64,000 bases of DNA, from contig NC_133121.1 in NCBI RefSeq assembly GCF_033568475.1, forward strand, positions 133,828,375 to 133,892,374, in the 5' to 3' direction. The notes below the pieces were generated by a model. The model had not been told where the DNA came from. It made no database searches and saw nothing but the letters and a program-made list of their open reading frames with translations. The position numbers and the translations under genes are program-made. This stretch comes from Henckelia pumila (taxonomy: Eukaryota > Streptophyta > Magnoliopsida > Lamiales > Gesneriaceae). Of this stretch, positions 47,731 through 59,844 are shown in pieces (position 1 is the stretch's first letter; each line of letters opens with the position of its first letter).

Positions 47731-48797
47731 CTCTCCAACAATATTATTGGTTGAGCACATGTTTGTATATCTGAATAATTGTTACATGTTTTATTTTTCT
47801 TGAATTTCATCACTTTCATACTAGAATTACCATTATACCACCGTCAATTTAATTATGTGTAACCTAATATCTCTCACCATGCATCTAACATTTCATTGAA
47901 CTATATATGAAAAATTATATAATGACCCTAAAAACATTCATTGTTATCAGATTTTACATGGAAATACGAAATACATGTATACAAAGACTAACAAGAACAA
48001 ACACTATCTTTTTCTCAAAAGAAAAAGAAGAACAAATATTATATATTAAAAGCTTATTGAAGAAATAAATTCGAGTGATAAAAATAAATGAAATGTGTAA
48101 ATGATATATTGATATGATGATGATGCATAAAATAAAAAATGGGTAAATGATTTAAAAATCCCTACCAACCCTTTAAACTTTATCTTAACTCCCTAACCAC
48201 AATTTTCTTTATTTCAACTCCCGAGTGGTTTCCTTGAATTAAATATTATTTAGCAACTAATCCTTTATACGTGGCATTGTTAACCTATCGAACCAGTCCC
48301 GGCCATGCAAAACTATCAGTTATGCAAGGTTTTCAGCCGATATACTCCAAATTAGGGTCCAACATGCTTCCGTAAGATGAAATAAATTTAAATACCTCTT
48401 TGACCAAAATGTCGTCGGGTCATACCTGCCGAGTTTTACGAAGCTCCTCACACTACAACCACGCAGTCGCAACAGATGGTTTCTGCACAATTTCCTTCAA
48501 CGACACCCAGCACAGCCTTAATTCGTTTTCTACCTTAAGGCGTATGGTATATAAATTTAATTATAAAATATGAGCATGAAAGAACAAGAGGCTTTAAAGA
48601 AATTATTCAGACATGATATTATTACATAAATAAACTCCTTTGAAGAGGAGAAGACAACTTGTTTAGCTACTCATAGTAGCCTTGTTCTTGTAATACATAA
48701 AGAACACTTAATACAATAGAGAGAGAAATATTACAACAATTTATTTGTAAGAAAACTGAAGGGAATGATCGACATCTTCAGCTTCCTTGAACGCTTG

Positions 48798-48805
48798 TAT
48801 TTATA
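48798..48805 (-). promoter_or_regulatory. TATA box of the fossil viral promoter
   Basis: TATAAATA on the minus strand, followed about 90-130 bases on by a CT-rich TTTCTCTCTCTATTGT leader. Upstream on that strand a 57-base stretch is duplicated in tandem (48857-48905 and 48915-48962), including the palindrome GCCATTATTGATGGC or its one-base variant. The layout resembles the pregenomic promoter of caulimovirids. Confidence 0.5.
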
Positions 48806-49012
48806 GCTGAGGTTCCACTCGTTTCACCGAGAAATTTCAGGGAATCTTACAGCTATCTTCTATTTCTTTATGCCATTATTGATGGCATCTTTTACTAGTG
48901 GAGGAGACAGTTGTCTTGTATTTTTTATGTCATTATTGATGGCATCTTTTACTAGTGGAGGAATCACATGTCTGCCACTTTCTTTTGGCTTTATTCTCCT
49001 CACATGACTGTT

Positions 49013-50380
49013 TTATTGTTGTCGGGGCATCTTTTGCTTTTGAAGTAGGCCCCTGTGAAAACACATCTTTGGTGGTCCTTGTCCACCTTTGCTTGTCTCG
49101 GAAAAATCTTTTCGATCCGTTCGGGGTCTGAAGTTTTTTCCGAATTCTGGCTCCTTCTGGTTGGGACACTCTGGGCAGATGTTCTCTGACCATCTTTCGA
49201 TATGAGCCATGTTACAAAAATTTTGGCGAGTCTCTTTACTCCCCGGCAGCTTGTTGTTCCATAAAAAGTTTCTCTTTTTTTCGAAGAGTTCTTCCGCAAA
49301 AGCCGTAGTTTTTCCTGTCATTGTGTTTAACAGAAATGATCCGTTCACAGAATTCTGATAAAATTTGAACGAAAACTTGACCTTGTCCATCTCGGTGAGA
49401 CAAACCCAAATACCCCATGCCCTTCTGGTTGAGATTTTATTTTCTCCAAAAGTGGACACTAATGGTATTTTCTCAGGAATAGGGTCCTTAATGAATCTTT
49501 GATTATTCATGTCAGGTCTCCTTAGCTTGATGAAATGAAAGGGTTCGTGTGATCCTTTCCCTGTTGGTTATGGAGCTACACTAAAGAAATATAATTCAAG
49601 CACATCTCCTCTGGACAAATGGTCATTATTTGCCCATGTTTCTTGAACTGCTTCCTGAATCCATTTGGGTAACTGTGATATCTCCGGGAAGCTTGGTGAC
49701 GTTGTATAAACTGAGGCCAAGGCTCCAAATTCATACCAAAGCTTTACATCCTTAGGATTGACATTGTTTTTTAGCCATACCCTTGGATATATCCCTGCAA
49801 CATCAACCCTGCAAGTGTTAGGGTTAATTTCACTTCTTGTACTTAATTTCTCCCACCTCTGTTGATAAACCTGAAATGGAGAAATAATAGCTGGATTAGT
49901 ATCGATCTTAGATTTGCCCTTGTTAGTGTTGGGCCTAAGATTGATCTCTTCCTCTTTTACCCCAGAGGCGGAGGATTGACTTGATGAAGAATCCTCATCA
50001 ATTGTTGCTTCATTTAGATCATCAAAAGCTGATGATAGATTAGCACTTGTTTCTTGAGTTTCCTCAACATCTTGTTTTCCAACCGGTGGTTGTATTTCTT
50101 GTTTTTGTAAAACCAATGGTTTTAGCATATCTTGTTTATGAGAAACCAATGGTTTCTCTATGGCCTTCATAATTGGCCCTTGAATAGCAGCCCATAGTTG
50201 TGTTTGAGTTTGCATACATCCTGTAATTCGATTAGATACTTTGATCCGATCAGCTTGTTGTAACCTGCCGGCCATTTCAGCATTAATGGATAACTGGTTG
50301 AACTCGGTTTGAAGCAACCCAAGGTGTTCCCTGAGATGCCTCTGCATTTTCATGATGGAATCCACGTCACTGCCTTCCAT
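49013..50380 (-). pseudogene. Fossil viral C-terminal ORF (transactivator / inclusion-body position)
   Basis: A well-kept stretch at 49568-50380 (MEGSDVDSIMKMQRHLREHL, PFQVYQQRWEKLSTRSEINP, WLKNNVNPKDVKLWYEFGAL) is followed by a further piece at 49013-49510. The position after the polymerase and before the promoter is that of the caulimovirid transactivator/viroplasmin, but I did not see its RNase-H-like core clearly, so the call rests on position. Broken. Confidence 0.45.
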
Positions 50381-50576
50381 CTCTTGTTAAGAAATCTGCA
50401 AGAATATTTTCATGAGATTTAATAATAACAATATCAAAAATATAATTTTGACATAATGCTTGCCATCTTAATAACCTAGCTTTCTCAGGTTTAGTTTCAA
50501 TCTTATTTTTTAAGAAAACTTTTACCTGGGTGTTATCAACCTTTAGCGTGAATTTTTTAGAAAGTAAAAATAATGG

Positions 50577-53500
50577 TCATTTTTCGAAAGCCCTTTTAAC
50601 TGCATAAAATTCCTTTTCGTTGATATACCATCTGATGGCCTCTGATTCTGAAAAAAGACCGCTACAGTATCTGCATGGTATTTCTCCATCCGTAGTGATC
50701 TTGGTAAGCACTGCTGCCCACCAATCGTCACTAACATCTGTAAATAAAACCAGATCATCTTCATCTTCGGGTATAGCCATTTTTGGGAGATTCTTACATA
50801 TCTCATTTAATTGGTTTACCCCTTGAGTATGGTCTTCGGTCCATATAAACCTAGCATCCTTTTTTAACAAAGGACTGAACATCTTTCTGTACATTGCTAG
50901 GTTGTTAATTAACATCCCTGCGAAATTAACTACTCCAAGAAAACTCTGGAGTTGTTTTATGTCTTTGAGTTTATCTGAAAAATTCTTTACCTTTTCCACA
51001 ATATGGGGTTGTAGAATTATTCCAGTTTCATCGATCTCAATACCAAGGAATTCAATTTTCCTTGTTGCTATGACTGCTTTCTTTTCAGATAAGACCAGTC
51101 CTTCTTGTTTACAAATTTTAGAGAAAATCTCTAAGTGTTTAACGTATTCGTCTATATTTTTTGATGCTATAAGAATATCATCAATATAAACAAACATAAA
51201 GTTAAAATAATCTTTAAAAAAAGGTTATCCATTTTTCTTTGAAATATCTGGGGTGCATTAGCCAATCCCATAGGCATAACTTCCCAAATATAGTGTCCTT
51301 GTGGAGTAGAAAAGGCTGTGAATTTCTTACTGCCTTCTTCCATTCGAATCTGGTAAAATCCAGACTTACAATCAAATTTTGAGAACACTCTAACATTTCG
51401 TACACAACTAATTAGGTGTTCTCTACTCGATATGAAGTACCCATCAAACTACAGGATTTTATTAATACCTTGGTAGTTAATAACTGTGGGAATCTCGGGT
51501 GCTAATCTCATCTTATAGGGCGATTAATAACAAGAAATATTCAATCAGAATATTAATCTTCTTAAAAATCAAATAAATAATACAGGACATTTGGCGACGC
51601 AAAATCATACATTTGGCGACGCAAAAACACGTCGCAAAAGATCAACAAATTTTTTTTTTTTTTTTTTAGTAGACCTTGACGCGCGGGCGCGCCTCATGTG
51701 GCGCGGGCGCGCATAGGGCTCGGGCCAAGGCACTCAAAGTGCCTTGGTTAGGCGCGGCCGCGCCTCTGGGCTGGGCGGGCGCGCCTGGCCCTCTGATTTG
51801 CCTTCCAAACAGCTGAAAAATGATGTCTTTGTCCCTGTTTTGATCCTCAAACATTGACAAACATATATAGTCCAAATTTAACATCAAAATCTAGATGAAA
51901 ACATGCAAATCCATGAACTAATCAAGTAACTAAACATGGAACTTGACATACAACCCACAAGATCTTACATACTCTTGTTCTTGACAACATACATATCTAT
52001 ATGCTCAAATGTTCTTATTCTTGCCATTCATACCAGTCTTTATATGCAAGTATTTATAACAAAACATAGACAAGATCTAAATATAAAGGTTGACATCAAC
52101 TCTACTGCATAAACCCGAGTTCACCACATGCTACTCTTGCTCTCGTTCTTCTTACAATCTTCTTTGTCCTGTGCTCGCCCCATCTATTCCCATGCACACA
52201 TACAAACATAGAAATAGCCGGATATCTCCGGTGAGAATTGAATCCCAGTATAAAACAACTAGATCATGCATAACATATAGTTCAAAGAAATACTCATATA
52301 AACCTCTCAACAAGCATTAAACCAATCTATTGCAATGCATGATTTTAAAAATCTGCTATCAAGTTCTATATTAGTTCTTGGGATCCCGGGGAAGAAGAAC
52401 ACAACAAATCTCCCACCTACTCTCCCTTTCGGGGTGGTGTTGAGCTCTTTTCCCGGACTTTGGCATACTATATCAAGTTTCTAACCATAGGAGTTGATCT
52501 ATCTCCTAGGTTCCTTTAGATATATCCAAACATCCGTATTTTTTTGGCGAATCTGCCATTTCAAATCTCAAAGGGTTGTTGGCTCAAGATGAATGCATCA
52601 AAATCTAGAAGCATAAGAGTAAAAGCCAACTAATAACAAGCTAAGTCAAACAAGCAAGTAAATGTGCAAATACAACACATATAAGCACATAGTATGTGGT
52701 TTTGAAAGGGCATTCAAGCAAAATCTCTTGAATGTACAAGCCCTTATTCAACGGTTGTCTTATACCTTTCAAACTTGGTTTCAAAGCTCTTCAAATCTGA
52801 TATAGCTGCACAACAAGAACACAATCAAAATCTGCTCATTCTCTTCCCAATCTTCAAGGCTAACAAGTCACAAACCTTGTTCTTCCGTCGATTGGTTTCG
52901 AAGTCGTGATTCTTAACTTGAAGTCCCCTGTTTTCAATCTGAAAATACATCAAACATGTCTAAGAACATCAGCAAGAACTCACATCATACTCAGCTCAGA
53001 CAATCTAGACTCAAACTTAATCATTTTTCAAACCGACGGCATAACGGTACGGAATCGGTAGCCGAAACTGAAATCCAACCAATCTATCATTCATATCTAC
53101 TTCAAATACATGATATACCAGCCAAAATACATCAATATACCAGCATATCAGCAGCTACCATTTCGAAATACATGCTGAAAAATTCATAAGAAATAGAAAC
53201 GGCATCCAATCTTCGACCCGATTGCGATAATACAACACATAGATTCTCAAGAACACATATTCATACTCAAATTCTGAGTTTCTTATCATCTCAATTTCGA
53301 AATATGCTGAATCATAAAGATACTTACACCAAATCGAAGCTCGTCTTTCAAGGATCGCGGAACTATGCCCGGAATTTAATTCGGATGCACGGATCTTGAA
53401 ATATTTAACTTGGAAGACAAAATTCCAAGGTAGAAGATGATGTTCTCGATTTTGGGCTGAAGGAATTGATAATTCTGATTCAAAATGCTTACAATACACG

Positions 53501-54628
53501 TTCAGATTCATGTGAAGACAAGTGTCCCACTCAAAATGTCAAAATTGCACTTTGGCCCCTCATCTCTTCACTATTTGCAAATTGACCCTTGAAACTTCTT
53601 TTTAATTCAATTTCAATCCTAAATAATTTAAGAATATTAGAATTTAAATCTAAACTCCAAAAATTCTCAAATTAAATATTCTCGAATTAAAATTAAATAA
53701 TCTCGGGCCTTACAATAACTAACCTGGGTTTCCCTCTTTTTATTTCACCATGATTTCTGACCAGAAATCCTAGGCTGCTATATGGTGAAACTCCTTCTTT
53801 GATTAGACCAAGGTCCAAATGTTCCTTGATAATTATTCTCATATCCCTTTGATCTGTTATGTTCATCGGGATAGACTTATATCTGACGAATTCATACTCT
53901 TTACCTTTCTTTAGAGTAAGACTAGATTTGAGTTGATTTCTATCCCACCATGCCAAAGGATGCTCGTTGTAACTTTATTTGAGCCTTTTTTTGACATCTT
54001 CAAGGGATACCTTATTTTCTAACTTTATATCTCTGTGATTTAGAGTCACCTTGAGAAGCTCCATATCCTCTGTTTGGAGTTCTTGTTCTGTTGTTATTTT
54101 CAACATAGTTTCTCCAAACCTTCTTGGATCTTTTATCTTTGGGTGAAAAAGTTGTCCTTTATCACCACGCTGGCTGCGAAATATTATCGGCAATTGTCGA
54201 TAAAAAGCAACTTTGAGTCTTTGAACGATAATTTTATGATCACAAATTGTAGTGAACACAAGTCTTCTTGACTCATTGTCTTGTGTGTACTTCTTAAACA
54301 TTTGTAAGAAGTTATTTTCTAACAGGATATCGGCTCCTGTATCATGAAAATAGATTGGTGGTGTCTTTACCTTGTACCAAGGTGTTTGACCTTCTCCTCC
54401 CATGAGGATTTCTGCTTGTTTTATTCCTTTGCAAAGAATTAAAATTCTTCTAGAGAAATCCCGTCCAGCAATTTTTGGCAATTCTTCTTCACATTCTTCA
54501 GGGAAGATTCCTCTTTTTGCTGTACAAATTTCTACTCCCGAGTCAATATAAGCTGAAAAGTATTCAGCCTTATATTGTTCATACAATATTCCTATTGGAA
54601 TGTATATGGAAAAAGGAAGTGTTGTCAT
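50577..54628 (-). pseudogene. Fossil viral protease - reverse transcriptase - RNase H region, split by an insertion
   Basis: Protease-like part at 53975-54628 (AYIDSGVEICTAKRG, FHDTGADILLENNF), reverse transcriptase parts at 53700-53956 and 50577-51405 (FSKFDCKSGFYQIRME, PMGLANAPQIFQRKMD, MFVYIDDILIASKN, KIEFLGIEID) and an RNase-H-like start (FTDVSDDWWAAVLTK). These are family-typical caulimovirid blocks. The reading is interrupted by the LTR-type insertion at 51485-53714. Broken. Confidence 0.8.
51485..53714 (-). mobile_element. LTR-type insertion (solo LTR or short LTR-kin element) inside the viral fossil
   Basis: Ends read TGTAAGGCCCGAG at 53714 on the minus strand and ...TTCCCACA at 51485, the TG...CA of LTR elements. 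A 5-base target duplication (ATAAC on the plus strand) lies at 51480-51484 and 53715-53719. The 2,230 bases have no polymerase genes. A GC-rich block at 51680-51790 carries the GCGCGGGCGCGC core also seen at 30470-30790. It looks whole as a non-coding unit, most simply a solo LTR of a large Gypsy-type element, and it is younger than the pararetrovirus insertion. Confidence 0.8.
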
Positions 54629-55005
54629 TTTTTAAAGGGATTACTAAATGGCCCTGCCATTTTTAACAGACTGTGTTGCAACTCAGTAATCCGATTAAGA
54701 CTTTTCACCTTTAGTTTTTCTAAGACTTCAGAAGGTAGAGTATGGTTACTTCTTTCTACTTCTTCGATGCGTCCTAGTAAATCATGTTCATGACTTACTA
54801 ATTTCAATAGTTGCTTCTTCCTCTGTTTGTAAACAGAGTTTTCGAATCTGTTTAAGGGATTGTCCCTTATCCAATTCTCTTGGTTTTCCATCTCGTAGAA
54901 TTTTTATTGAATCCTCCAAGTCTTCTCTTTTGTCATAAACTCTATTCCTTTTTCAAGGCGTTTCCATGATTTATGGTCCTCCAGAAATTCTAGGCCAAGA
55001 ATGAG

Positions 55006-55893
55006 CTAATCCATTTCTTTTCCTGGAATTCCACATATTTGAACTTCAAATTCTCCAATATTTATCACTCCTTGGTAAGTTCCTTTTTCTTGTTGTTCCA
55101 AATAGTAAATCGAGTTACAAGGGAACTGATTCCGATGACTTGTAATTTCGAATACTATTTTCACTTCTTTCCATCCTTCTGGAGATCTAAGTTTTTCTAT
55201 TATAGAAAACTCCTTTTCTTCTCGTGGAATTTCTTGAATAGGAGATTTGTCCCATCTCCTACTTGTCATTCGGTCTCCTTGAAAAGATAATCTTCGGGGT
55301 TCTATTTTAAGGTCTCTGTATAGAACAGGTATGTCTTGAATTTGAATGTCTGTTTCCTGAATTAAAGGAAACTCGATTTTTTTCGGGTATATTGCATGAG
55401 CAACTTTCCCAAATATCTCTGGAATTTCAATGAACTCATTTCTAATAAATAATTCAGAATGGTGAGTGTTAGAAAGAGCATATGAAATTTGATATGTAAT
55501 AGAATATGACCTATTACCTTCCTTCATTAGTCTTTTTTTCTTGAAGTTTTGATGCAACGTCAAGGCTCGACTAAAATCTCTATCAGCTAAATTGTAGGTT
55601 ATTTTTGGATAAATAACTCCCACAATTTTTCCTGCGTACAAATTTCCTGAGATTGTTCCTAGAACCGCATCTTGTATATTTCCCATTCTTTTATCGCATA
55701 CTACGATATCTATGAGTGAATCTATTCCTTCTTTAAAAGTGGCTTTGATCATAATCTGGATTGCTCCAATATGAATCCAAGACATTGTCTTTGCTACTTC
55801 TGCTTTTAATTTCTGTAATTTTTCTCGAATTTCTTCAAAGGGAATCAACTGCATCTCAATTTGATTACTGGTTAATTCCATAAGAATCGTCAT
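55006..55893 (-). pseudogene. Fossil viral movement protein (30K type)
   Basis: Recognisable by ATFKEGIDSLIDIVVCDKRM, DAVLGTISGNLYAGKIVGVI, YPKITYNLADRDFSRALTLH and YQISYALSNTHHSELF, the central beta core of caulimovirid 30K movement proteins, which open plasmodesmata. Placed right after the coat region, as in solendo- and cavemoviruses. This segment is well kept although the element as a whole is broken. Confidence 0.75.
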
Positions 55894-55971
55894 TTCCCTT
55901 CTAGATACCTTATAAATTAAATTATGTCTTCTTTGTCTTAGCCCTAGGTTTCCTAAAACTATTTCAACTTG

Positions 55972-57546
55972 TCATGCCGAAAATTCTTGGTACTTCTGTA
56001 GTGTTGGATTTTCTCTCATAATCCTTTGAACCATATTATGAGATATCGTTGTTTGACTAAAGAACCCAGCCAAACTTTCATGTGTTTCATGTCGAAACAC
56101 CTCCTCTTTACTCTGATTCTGATTCTGATTCATCCTCAGAAACTTCTTGACTAAATAATATCTCTTATTCGTATATACTTTCATCTGAGTGGATATCCTC
56201 AAATTGATATACTTGGAATAGATCTTGAAAAAAAACCGCATCATCCATATCTGGTATTGCTTCAAAGAGTTTGACTCATTTTTTCTCATTTTCTGGACAA
56301 TTTGTAGATATATGTCCTTTTTCTCCACATGTCCAGCAGTTGTAATCCTTGAAACTTTCACTTGCCCTTGTATGAGTTCTTCTGAAAGTTCTTCTTGATG
56401 GTGTTCTTCCCCTGCTTTGTGATGAGCCTGTTGCTGGGGACGTTCTTGTAGGTCCACTTCTTCTTTGTAGGTCCACTTCTTCTACCTGATCTATAGGATC
56501 TGGCTTTTTGTTTGGACCAAAATGTTCTTGGTTTCCAAGAACTCTTCATTCTTTTATTATCTCTTCATTCTTTTATTATAGGGATTATTTTTGAATTTCT
56601 TTCTTTTAAATCCCTGTGTTCTGTTTCCAATGATCGTTGGAAGATCATTTTCTCTACAACACAAAGGTGTACGCTTATCTATACCCCTTATTTTCTTGTA
56701 GTTCTTTTGTAATGCTGCCATATGGCACCATTCTGCCAATTTTTCTTTCAAAAAGGACGCGCGTCTTGCCAATGTATCAAGATTACCTGGAACGTATTCT
56801 TTAATCAGCATTTCTCTCCAGGAACTTGACATTTTTGCGAAAAATAGCTGAATAGCTACATTTTCCTCGACTCCCGAATTCCATCTGTATTTAGTGAATA
56901 ACATAATGTATTCATCAACTAAACATATATCATGTAACTCGAGGCTATACAGAGCTTGAGTATATCTTCTCTTTTTCTCTGTATCTTGATTATTGAAATA
57001 GTTTACCCCTATGAATTGTGCTTTAAATAGGATGACCATTCTTTCTCCAATCTCGCTGAGGAATTCTCCTGCTAAGATTGATTCCTTCGTATCTGGCATA
57101 GTCATCTCCCATGCGATCTTGACAGATCTCATTAGACTCATTTCTAGAAGTTTAATGAATCCTTCTTTATTGAGATCTAATGTCCCTGCTGTAATTCTCA
57201 TAGCTGACGTCCAATCATCTATAAGATCTTCTCTGTTTTTGAAGTCCAAAACATCAAGGTTTAACATAACCCCATAAGGATGTATCGGGTCTAAAACAGT
57301 TTTTCCATAAGGAGTTTGATGTAGTGGTATTTTACTCCTTCTTGATCTGGTTCCTGCTGGATGTGAATTTTCTCCCACATGGAACTCACTATGTGGTTCT
57401 TCTGTTTTTATCACATATCTTGGGGGATTTTCCATGGGTTGTTCACCATCAGGAGAATTCATTTTTAGATCTACAACTTTGAGATTCGCAAAAAAATCCG
57501 CAAGATCTTGTAGATCCTCGAGATTTAATCTTTCTAAAGTAGTCAT
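55972..57546 (-). pseudogene. Fossil viral coat protein with zinc knuckle
   Basis: A long segment from MTTLERLNLEDLQDLADFF at 57546 includes a central capsid region (DDWTSAMRITAGTLDL, FKAQFIGVNY, RYTQALYSLELHDICLVDEY, YVPGNLDTLARRASFLKEKL) and a basic end. A CCHC knuckle (CWTCGEKGHISTNC) is near 56290-56345, followed by an acidic tail region. This order is standard for caulimovirid coat proteins. Broken. Confidence 0.75.
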
Positions 57547-58076
57547 CAGATAGTGTTTTTCTCTGATACTGCTTTTATAAGATTAATCATCATGTCATCA
57601 TTAGTTAAAGGTTTTTGAACCATTTTGGTTTTACCTTTCTGATGTAACAAAGGTTCGGTACCAAACGAGAGTGGTAACCTTTCTCCTGTATTTCCTTTTC
57701 TAGAACCAGAAGTATGTTCTAGGTTTAGAATTTTATTTTGAAGATCCTTTAGAGTTCCAAGAATTTCTTCTTGTTTCTTAAGGATTTCTTCAATTTGCCG
57801 AGGTATTTCATACAACTGATTGCTGTAATATTGTACCGTCTTTTGAATTTCTCTAAGATCTCCGGAGAGTTTAGAGGAATCTGGGGTAATCTCTAAAAAT
57901 TTAGAGTTAGAAATCATTTTTTTTATCTCTTCAAATTTGAGAGCATTAGTCGCAACCTGTTGTAAGTAATCTATTGTGAATAGATTAACTTGTTTATAGG
58001 ATTTCGTATGAATAAAATCCTTTTGATTCAAACCTTCATTTAAAGTCATCTTTTTGTAAAATCTTCTCCTCAACAA
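57546..58076 (-). pseudogene. Fossil viral leader ORF, coiled coil
   Basis: About 176 residues starting MLRRRFYKKMTLNEGLNQKD, with heptad-like stretches (EIPRQIEEILKKQEEILGTL, LKDLQNKILNLEHTSG). Its place, directly before and overlapping the coat ORF by a base or so, and its coiled coil suit the small first ORF of solendoviruses or a virion-associated protein. Function not proven. Confidence 0.5.
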
Positions 58077-58125
58077 AGAAAAGCATGAATTAACGAATAA
58101 TATTATGTCTGAATAATTAACCTAA

Positions 58126-58138
58126 GGCTCTGATATCA
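58126..58138 (-). promoter_or_regulatory. tRNA-Met-type primer binding site of the viral fossil
   Basis: On the minus strand TGATATCAGAGCC, one base off the TGGTATCAGAGCC used by caulimovirids to prime minus-strand DNA synthesis from initiator tRNA-Met. It lies just upstream of the first viral ORF, so it marks the conventional start of the genome map. Confidence 0.7.
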
Positions 58139-58140
58139 TT

Positions 58141-59844
58141 TTTTCGCATAATTCTTTATACTGCAAATGAGCACAAAATCTCCAGATTCAAGCATAAAAC
58201 CTTTACAAGTTAAGCATAGAACCTATAGATTTCAAGCATAGATTAGCATAAATCCAGCACAAGAATTAAATATTAAAATATTCAAGTTTGGTGGTCCTAG
58301 AGAGTTATAGTAAAGAATTTTTTGCCTAAGGAATTATAATAAAGTTAAAAAGGATATTAGGAATTTTAGGACAATTCATTCATAAAAAATCTCCCTACAA
58401 AATATAATAAATTAAGTAATCAAAATTGATAAAGACAAGAAGGACACGCCATAGGTCGATAAAGTGACACTTGTGGCCTGTGGGTTACGTCCACTCAATT
58501 AATCTCACACTTTCCTCTTCCAAATCATTTTCTTTCCTTATTTTTTGCCATTAATTTTCTTGGATTGATTTCCCCTCCCCAACTCAACGAATTTATATTG
58601 TTATTTTTTTATTAAGAACGAATTTAATAAATTTTACAAAACTATAATTTAAACAAAATTTTCCACATCCAATATGTTAATCCTACTAATTTTTAACCGA
58701 TGTGCCCTCCAATTCTCAAAAATCTATTTGATCAAATTTATTTATGATTGAATTCATTGGAATAATCGGGAATGCTTAAAAACCTATAATTAGTCAACAC
58801 AAAATAAAATCGAAAAAATTAAACTAAGCTTAACATATATTTGTTCACATAATTTGATATCTTTTTTATTACAAAATGGAAGAATAAGGCTCAACATGAG
58901 TCTCTACCAATTTGACGAACAGATGAGACAATTTGAGCTACAAGGCTTATGTCACTTAATTTGATATCTAACTATATTTTAAAATTTCCAAATAAAAAGA
59001 ACTGTATAATTTGTGTAAAATATTATTTCCCAAAACTGGCCAAGATTGACCAAGGATGGCTCAATTTTTTCCCAGCACAATTTTGATATTCTGGCCAGAT
59101 AGTTGCACCTACAACCCTCCAAATATTGCTGCTTCTGTAGCCTATTTTGAATTTCTGTCTGATAATTATACCAAAAAATAAGGCATGTCACCTGATTTTA
59201 TTCCCTCATTTTCTACTTTTGTCACTTCTTTTTAAATTCTGTCTAACGAAATCCAACCTTTTAGTCTTCCCTTTCACTGGATTTCAAGAACATGTTTCTT
59301 TGAAGGGTTCTATCATGACGCTTACCAATGATAGATTTCTCTGACAATTAATTTGATCGGTCATGCAAAAATGTTTGCAATTTTAATATTAAATTGGCAC
59401 AGAAGGAGAAATTAAATTTTTGGTAATATAATTTGTAATTATTTTATTTTATGATGATCGATCAATTCTCAATCAAAGTCCACTAACTTTTTTTTTAAAT
59501 GTTAGTAATTGTGTCAAACATATCAATCGTGTCGATATATAAATTATTATTTTTTGATGTCACGTTAACTAAATTTATTTAAATAATTATAACAGATTAC
59601 ATTGAAAAAAAAATACCACAATAAATAAATTATAAAAATTTCTTATAACCGTAGGACGCTCGCAACTTATTTCGAAAGTTCGAATCTTTTTGCTCTCTCT
59701 TTCGCAAAGTTCAATCTTTTTAGAAGGTAAAATAAAATAAAAATTCATTCTTGAACATCTTTGTCCCTTCAAGGAAACCCGTCAACCAAAGAATCTCTAC
59801 ATTTCCTTGAAACAAAGCAACCCTTTAACAGAATTTCCATATCC
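58141..59844. other. Intergenic, promoter of the ATL gene
   Basis: AT-rich, no gene recognised. The last 150 bases are the ATL leader, which includes an upstream open frame in phase with the gene that lacks an ATG. Confidence 0.45.

Larger units (their letters stand above)
46379..48589. other. Intergenic with a Mutator MITE and a SINE
   Basis: The first few hundred bases are the leader and promoter of the transporter gene. A MITE (47105-47360) and a SINE (47502-47730) follow. From about 47760 to 48589 no gene is seen; a stretch at 48138 reads GGTAAATGATTTAAAAATCC, faintly like the MULE ends. Confidence 0.45.
48590..58140 (-). mobile_element. Endogenous caulimovirid (plant pararetrovirus fossil), near full length, broken
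   Basis: Read on the minus strand from a tRNA-Met-type primer site at 58138: a coiled-coil leader ORF, coat protein with a zinc knuckle, movement protein, aspartic protease, reverse transcriptase/RNase H, then a C-terminal ORF of transactivator position and a TATA-bearing promoter stretch at 48590-48810. Without the LTR-type insertion (51485-53714) it is about 7.3 kb, normal for one genome unit of Caulimoviridae. Coat before movement protein, both ahead of a separate polymerase ORF, resembles the solendovirus/cavemovirus side of the family; a search is needed to place it. It is broken, with roughly ten or more interruptions, so it is an old copy. Confidence 0.85.

Noticed and set aside
59761-59844. 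Longer N-terminus for the ATL protein
   Set aside because: The upstream in-frame part has no ATG; the ATG at 59845 starts directly before the membrane helix, as in other ATLs.
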